From contig NZ_CP058559.1 in the NCBI RefSeq assembly GCF_014467015.1, positions 2,666,001-2,730,000 on the forward strand: a stretch of DNA of 64,000 nucleotides. Direction: 5' to 3'. Positions 61,563-64,000 of this stretch are shown one piece after another. The notes beneath the pieces are model-generated. The model had not been told where the DNA came from and did no database searches. It worked only from the letters and a program-made list of their open reading frames with translations. The position numbers and the translations under genes are program-made. Origin of the DNA: Alkalicella caledoniensis. Lineage in GTDB: Bacteria > Bacillota > Proteinivoracia > Proteinivoracales > Proteinivoracaceae. The stretch's first letter is position 1; each line of letters starts with the position of its first letter.

Positions 61563-63971
61563 ATGAAAATATCATATAATTGGTTAAAAGAATATATAGA
61601 TTTAAGCTTAACACCAGAGCAGCTTGCTGAAACATTGACTAAAGCAGGAGTGGTTGTAGAACATGTAACCAAACCTTTTGAAGCATTCTCAGGTATCGTG
61701 GTAGCTGAAATTAAAGAAATCGAAAAACACCCCGACGCAGACAAACTATCTGTGACTAAGGTTTTTAACGGACAAGAGCTTTTACAAGTTGTTTGTGGTG
61801 CGAAAAACATAAAGGTTGGACAAAGGGTCCCATTAGCCCAGGTAGGAGCAGTGTTGCCAGGTGATTTCAAAATTAAGAAATCAAAGCTTAGGGGAGTCGA
61901 ATCCCAAGGGATGCTATGTTCGTCAGATGAATTAGGCTTAGATTTAGAGCTAGAAGACGGTATTATGATATTACCTGAGGATTCACCCATCGGTGAAGAT
62001 ATTAGAGTGTTCCTGGGATTAAATGATTCCATCTTACTACTTGATTTAACGCCTAATCGCAGTGATTGTCTAAGTATTCTAGGTGTTGCTAAAGAAGTAG
62101 CTGCTTTAACAGGTTGTGAATTAAAAATGCCTCAGGGCTATGAAAATGAGCAAGGTCAAGGCAGCTTTACTGTGGAGATAGCCACTTCTGACTGCAAAAA
62201 CTATGTAGCCCAAGAAATAAGAGGCATAAAAGTAGGCCCTTCACCACTTTGGTTGCAGATAAAACTATTAAAAGCAGGAATGAGACCCATAAACAATGTT
62301 GTTGATATAACAAACTTTGTCATGTTAGAGTATGGTCAACCTTTACACGGTTTTGATATGGATAAAATCCCAAGTAAGAAAATAGTTGTTAAAAACAGTC
62401 AAAGTCAGCAAGAAATTCAAACCCTAGACGGTCAAAAAAGAAATTTGCCTGAAGGGACCCTTACAATAACTGATGGAATAGCTCCTTTAGCCATTGCAGG
62501 TGTAATGGGTGGAGAGAACAGCGAAGTAGATGAAAATACTTGTGATATTCTTATAGAGTCTGCATATTTTAACAATATAGCTGTTAGAAAAAGTGTAAAA
62601 GCTCTAAATCTAAGATCTGAAGCTTCTTCACGCTTCGAGAAATCTGTTGCCCCACTATATATTAAAGATGCAGCACTAAGAGCAGCCTTTCTACTAGAAG
62701 AAATCTGTGGTGGGAAGATAACAGGAACTAACCTAGTTGGTGATTTTACCCATGACCCTAAGGAGATTGATCTAGACCCTAAAAAAGTAAACTCCTTACT
62801 AGGTATACAGGTGAGTACAGAAGATATAGCTACTATACTTAAGAGTTTAGGATGCATTGTTAAAGGTAACGGAGATAAATTAAATGTAGTCATACCACAT
62901 CATAGAGTGGATATAACTATTGATGTAGACCTAGTGGAAGAAGTTGCAAGAATTTATGGGTATGACAATATCCCATCAACATTACCAGAAGGCAAAACAA
63001 CTGCTGGTAAGTATTGCTTCAGCCAACAGATGGTAAATGATCTTAAAGATTTATTAGTAGCTCAAGGTGTAAGGGAAGTAGTAACATATCCATTTATATC
63101 ACCAGATAGCTTTTTGAAAACACAGCTAGAACCCACCATGGCAATTCCCCTTGCGAATCCTCTAGGGAAGGAGAATAGCCTTATGCGTACATCCATGTTG
63201 CCATCAGCACTAAATAGTGTGGCATATAACTTAAACCACAATAACGATAATATAGCGTTATTTGAGTTTGGGAAAACATATATAGGCAAATTGCCCTTAG
63301 AGACACTTCCCCAGGAAAACGAAGTACTGGTTGTTGCTCAAGTGGGTGAACACGAGAAAAATCATTGGCTAACTGGAAAAGGTATCAAAAAGGATTTCTA
63401 CTCAATAAAGGGTATTTTAGAAAGTATAATGACTCTATGTAAAATAGATGAATGGGAAATTAAAAGGGATATATGTCCTCAATTTCACCCAGGGCGTAGC
63501 GGTGCTGTTTATGTTTGTACTCGGCAGGTAGGCTACATTGGTCAACTACATCCTATGGTAGCAAAAAACTGGGATATTAAAGAAGAGGTATATATTTTAG
63601 AGCTAAATTTAACAGAACTAATGGAGAAAGCATCTCAAGAGTTTAATTATAAATCTGTAGTTAAATTCCCTGCAGTTGTAAGGGACATTGCTGTTATTGT
63701 AGATAAAGATCTAGATGCAGGTGTACTTGTTAAGACAATTAAAGGATTAAATCCTATGATTACATCGGCAGAAATTTTTGATGTTTACTCTGGTAAAGGT
63801 ATTGAAGAAGGTAAAAAGAGTATAGCAATAACTTTTACCTTACAAAAAGCAGGAACCCTAAAGGAAGAAGAAATTACATTTTTCACTAAGAGAATTTTAA
63901 CAACCTTAGAGGATAGGCACGGTGCTAAGCTACGTCAAATAAAGATAGTAGAAAAGAAGGAATTGGCTTAA
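61563..63971 (+). CDS. pheT: Phenylalanine-tRNA ligase subunit beta
   Basis: 802 aa, standard length. Domains in order: tRNA-binding EMAP-type fold (about 40-150, GIVVAEIKEIEKHPDADKLS), B3/B4 editing domain (about 210-385), B5 (about 405-470), catalytic-like core, and the C-terminal FDX-ACB anticodon-arm-binding domain (about 705-800, KFPAVVRDIAVIVD). Complete inside the window, with 29 bp of following sequence. ATG follows AGGGGG. Confidence 0.97.
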   Translation: MKISYNWLKEYIDLSLTPEQLAETLTKAGVVVEHVTKPFEAFSGIVVAEIKEIEKHPDADKLSVTKVFNGQELLQVVCGAKNIKVGQRVPLAQVGAVLPGDFKIKKSKLRGVESQGMLCSSDELGLDLELEDGIMILPEDSPIGEDIRVFLGLNDSILLLDLTPNRSDCLSILGVAKEVAALTGCELKMPQGYENEQGQGSFTVEIATSDCKNYVAQEIRGIKVGPSPLWLQIKLLKAGMRPINNVVDITNFVMLEYGQPLHGFDMDKIPSKKIVVKNSQSQQEIQTLDGQKRNLPEGTLTITDGIAPLAIAGVMGGENSEVDENTCDILIESAYFNNIAVRKSVKALNLRSEASSRFEKSVAPLYIKDAALRAAFLLEEICGGKITGTNLVGDFTHDPKEIDLDPKKVNSLLGIQVSTEDIATILKSLGCIVKGNGDKLNVVIPHHRVDITIDVDLVEEVARIYGYDNIPSTLPEGKTTAGKYCFSQQMVNDLKDLLVAQGVREVVTYPFISPDSFLKTQLEPTMAIPLANPLGKENSLMRTSMLPSALNSVAYNLNHNNDNIALFEFGKTYIGKLPLETLPQENEVLVVAQVGEHEKNHWLTGKGIKKDFYSIKGILESIMTLCKIDEWEIKRDICPQFHPGRSGAVYVCTRQVGYIGQLHPMVAKNWDIKEEVYILELNLTELMEKASQEFNYKSVVKFPAVVRDIAVIVDKDLDAGVLVKTIKGLNPMITSAEIFDVYSGKGIEEGKKSIAITFTLQKAGTLKEEEITFFTKRILTTLEDRHGAKLRQIKIVEKKELA

Positions 63972-64000
63972 ATTTGTTGAAATATACAAAAAGAATTGTA

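Overview
The window reads as a chromosomal segment of a low-GC, Gram-positive, endospore-forming anaerobe of the Clostridia type. The evidence is A/T-rich codon use, strong AGGAGG-type ribosome sites, sporulation-family genes (ytaF, ytxC), stand-alone 2[4Fe-4S] ferredoxins, FabK as the enoyl reductase, a Phe T-box and an L20 leader. A sodium-coupled NSS transporter and a KtrAB potassium system would suit a halo/alkaliphilic relative, but the genus cannot be fixed from sequence alone. Almost all genes run on the + strand.

Layout. 1-5.2 kb: 3' part of a malic enzyme, a split TrkA-C membrane gene, a small DUF2007-like gene, then pfkA-pyk (lower glycolysis). 5.2-8.1 kb: fxsA, feoAB (ferrous iron uptake) and a 55-aa ferredoxin. 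8.1-10.1 kb: two arrays of a ~265-bp repeat around one small minus-strand membrane gene. 10.1-19.2 kb: one type II fatty-acid operon, fabH-K-D-G-F-Z-accB-C-D-A, starting from a strong promoter with a FapR-like palindrome; acpP and fapR are not in the cluster. 19.2-20.3 kb: a gene-free kilobase holding two copies of a structured element. 20.3-29 kb: NSS transporter, ylbF-like gene, amidohydrolase, second ferredoxin, psuK-psuG (pseudouridine breakdown) and the M16 peptidase pair yfmF-yfmH.

29-40.9 kb: an unusual propeller-plus-membrane protein, an iron-ADH-fold protein lacking the metal ligands, tRNA-Leu(CAA), a 55-aa zinc ribbon on the minus strand, dinB with an ECF sigma/anti-sigma pair, polA-mutM-ytaF-coaE and a lytic transglycosylase. 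41-49.3 kb: an oligopeptide ABC transporter with two tandem, nearly identical binding lipoproteins and a BCDF core. 49.3-51.8 kb: a large membrane protein with a transglutaminase-like Cys/His segment and a small membrane partner. 51.8-52.8 kb: seven tRNA genes. 52.8-57 kb: ytxC, an IS1202-like insertion sequence flanked by a 28-bp direct repeat, then infC-rpmI-rplT behind an L20 leader; infC starts at AUU. 57-64 kb: ktrB-ktrA, an rRNA methyltransferase of the SpoU type, a 31-aa YqzL-like small gene, a Phe T-box and pheS-pheT.

Most of the window is housekeeping. The items I find least explained are the duplicated structured element at 19.3-20.1 kb, the hairpin-headed 265-bp repeat family, the metal-ligand-less ADH homologue, the propeller-membrane protein with a possible structured leader, and the transglutaminase-like membrane protein. 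I do not see a clear multi-gene defence or other new system; these are candidates, not demonstrated systems.
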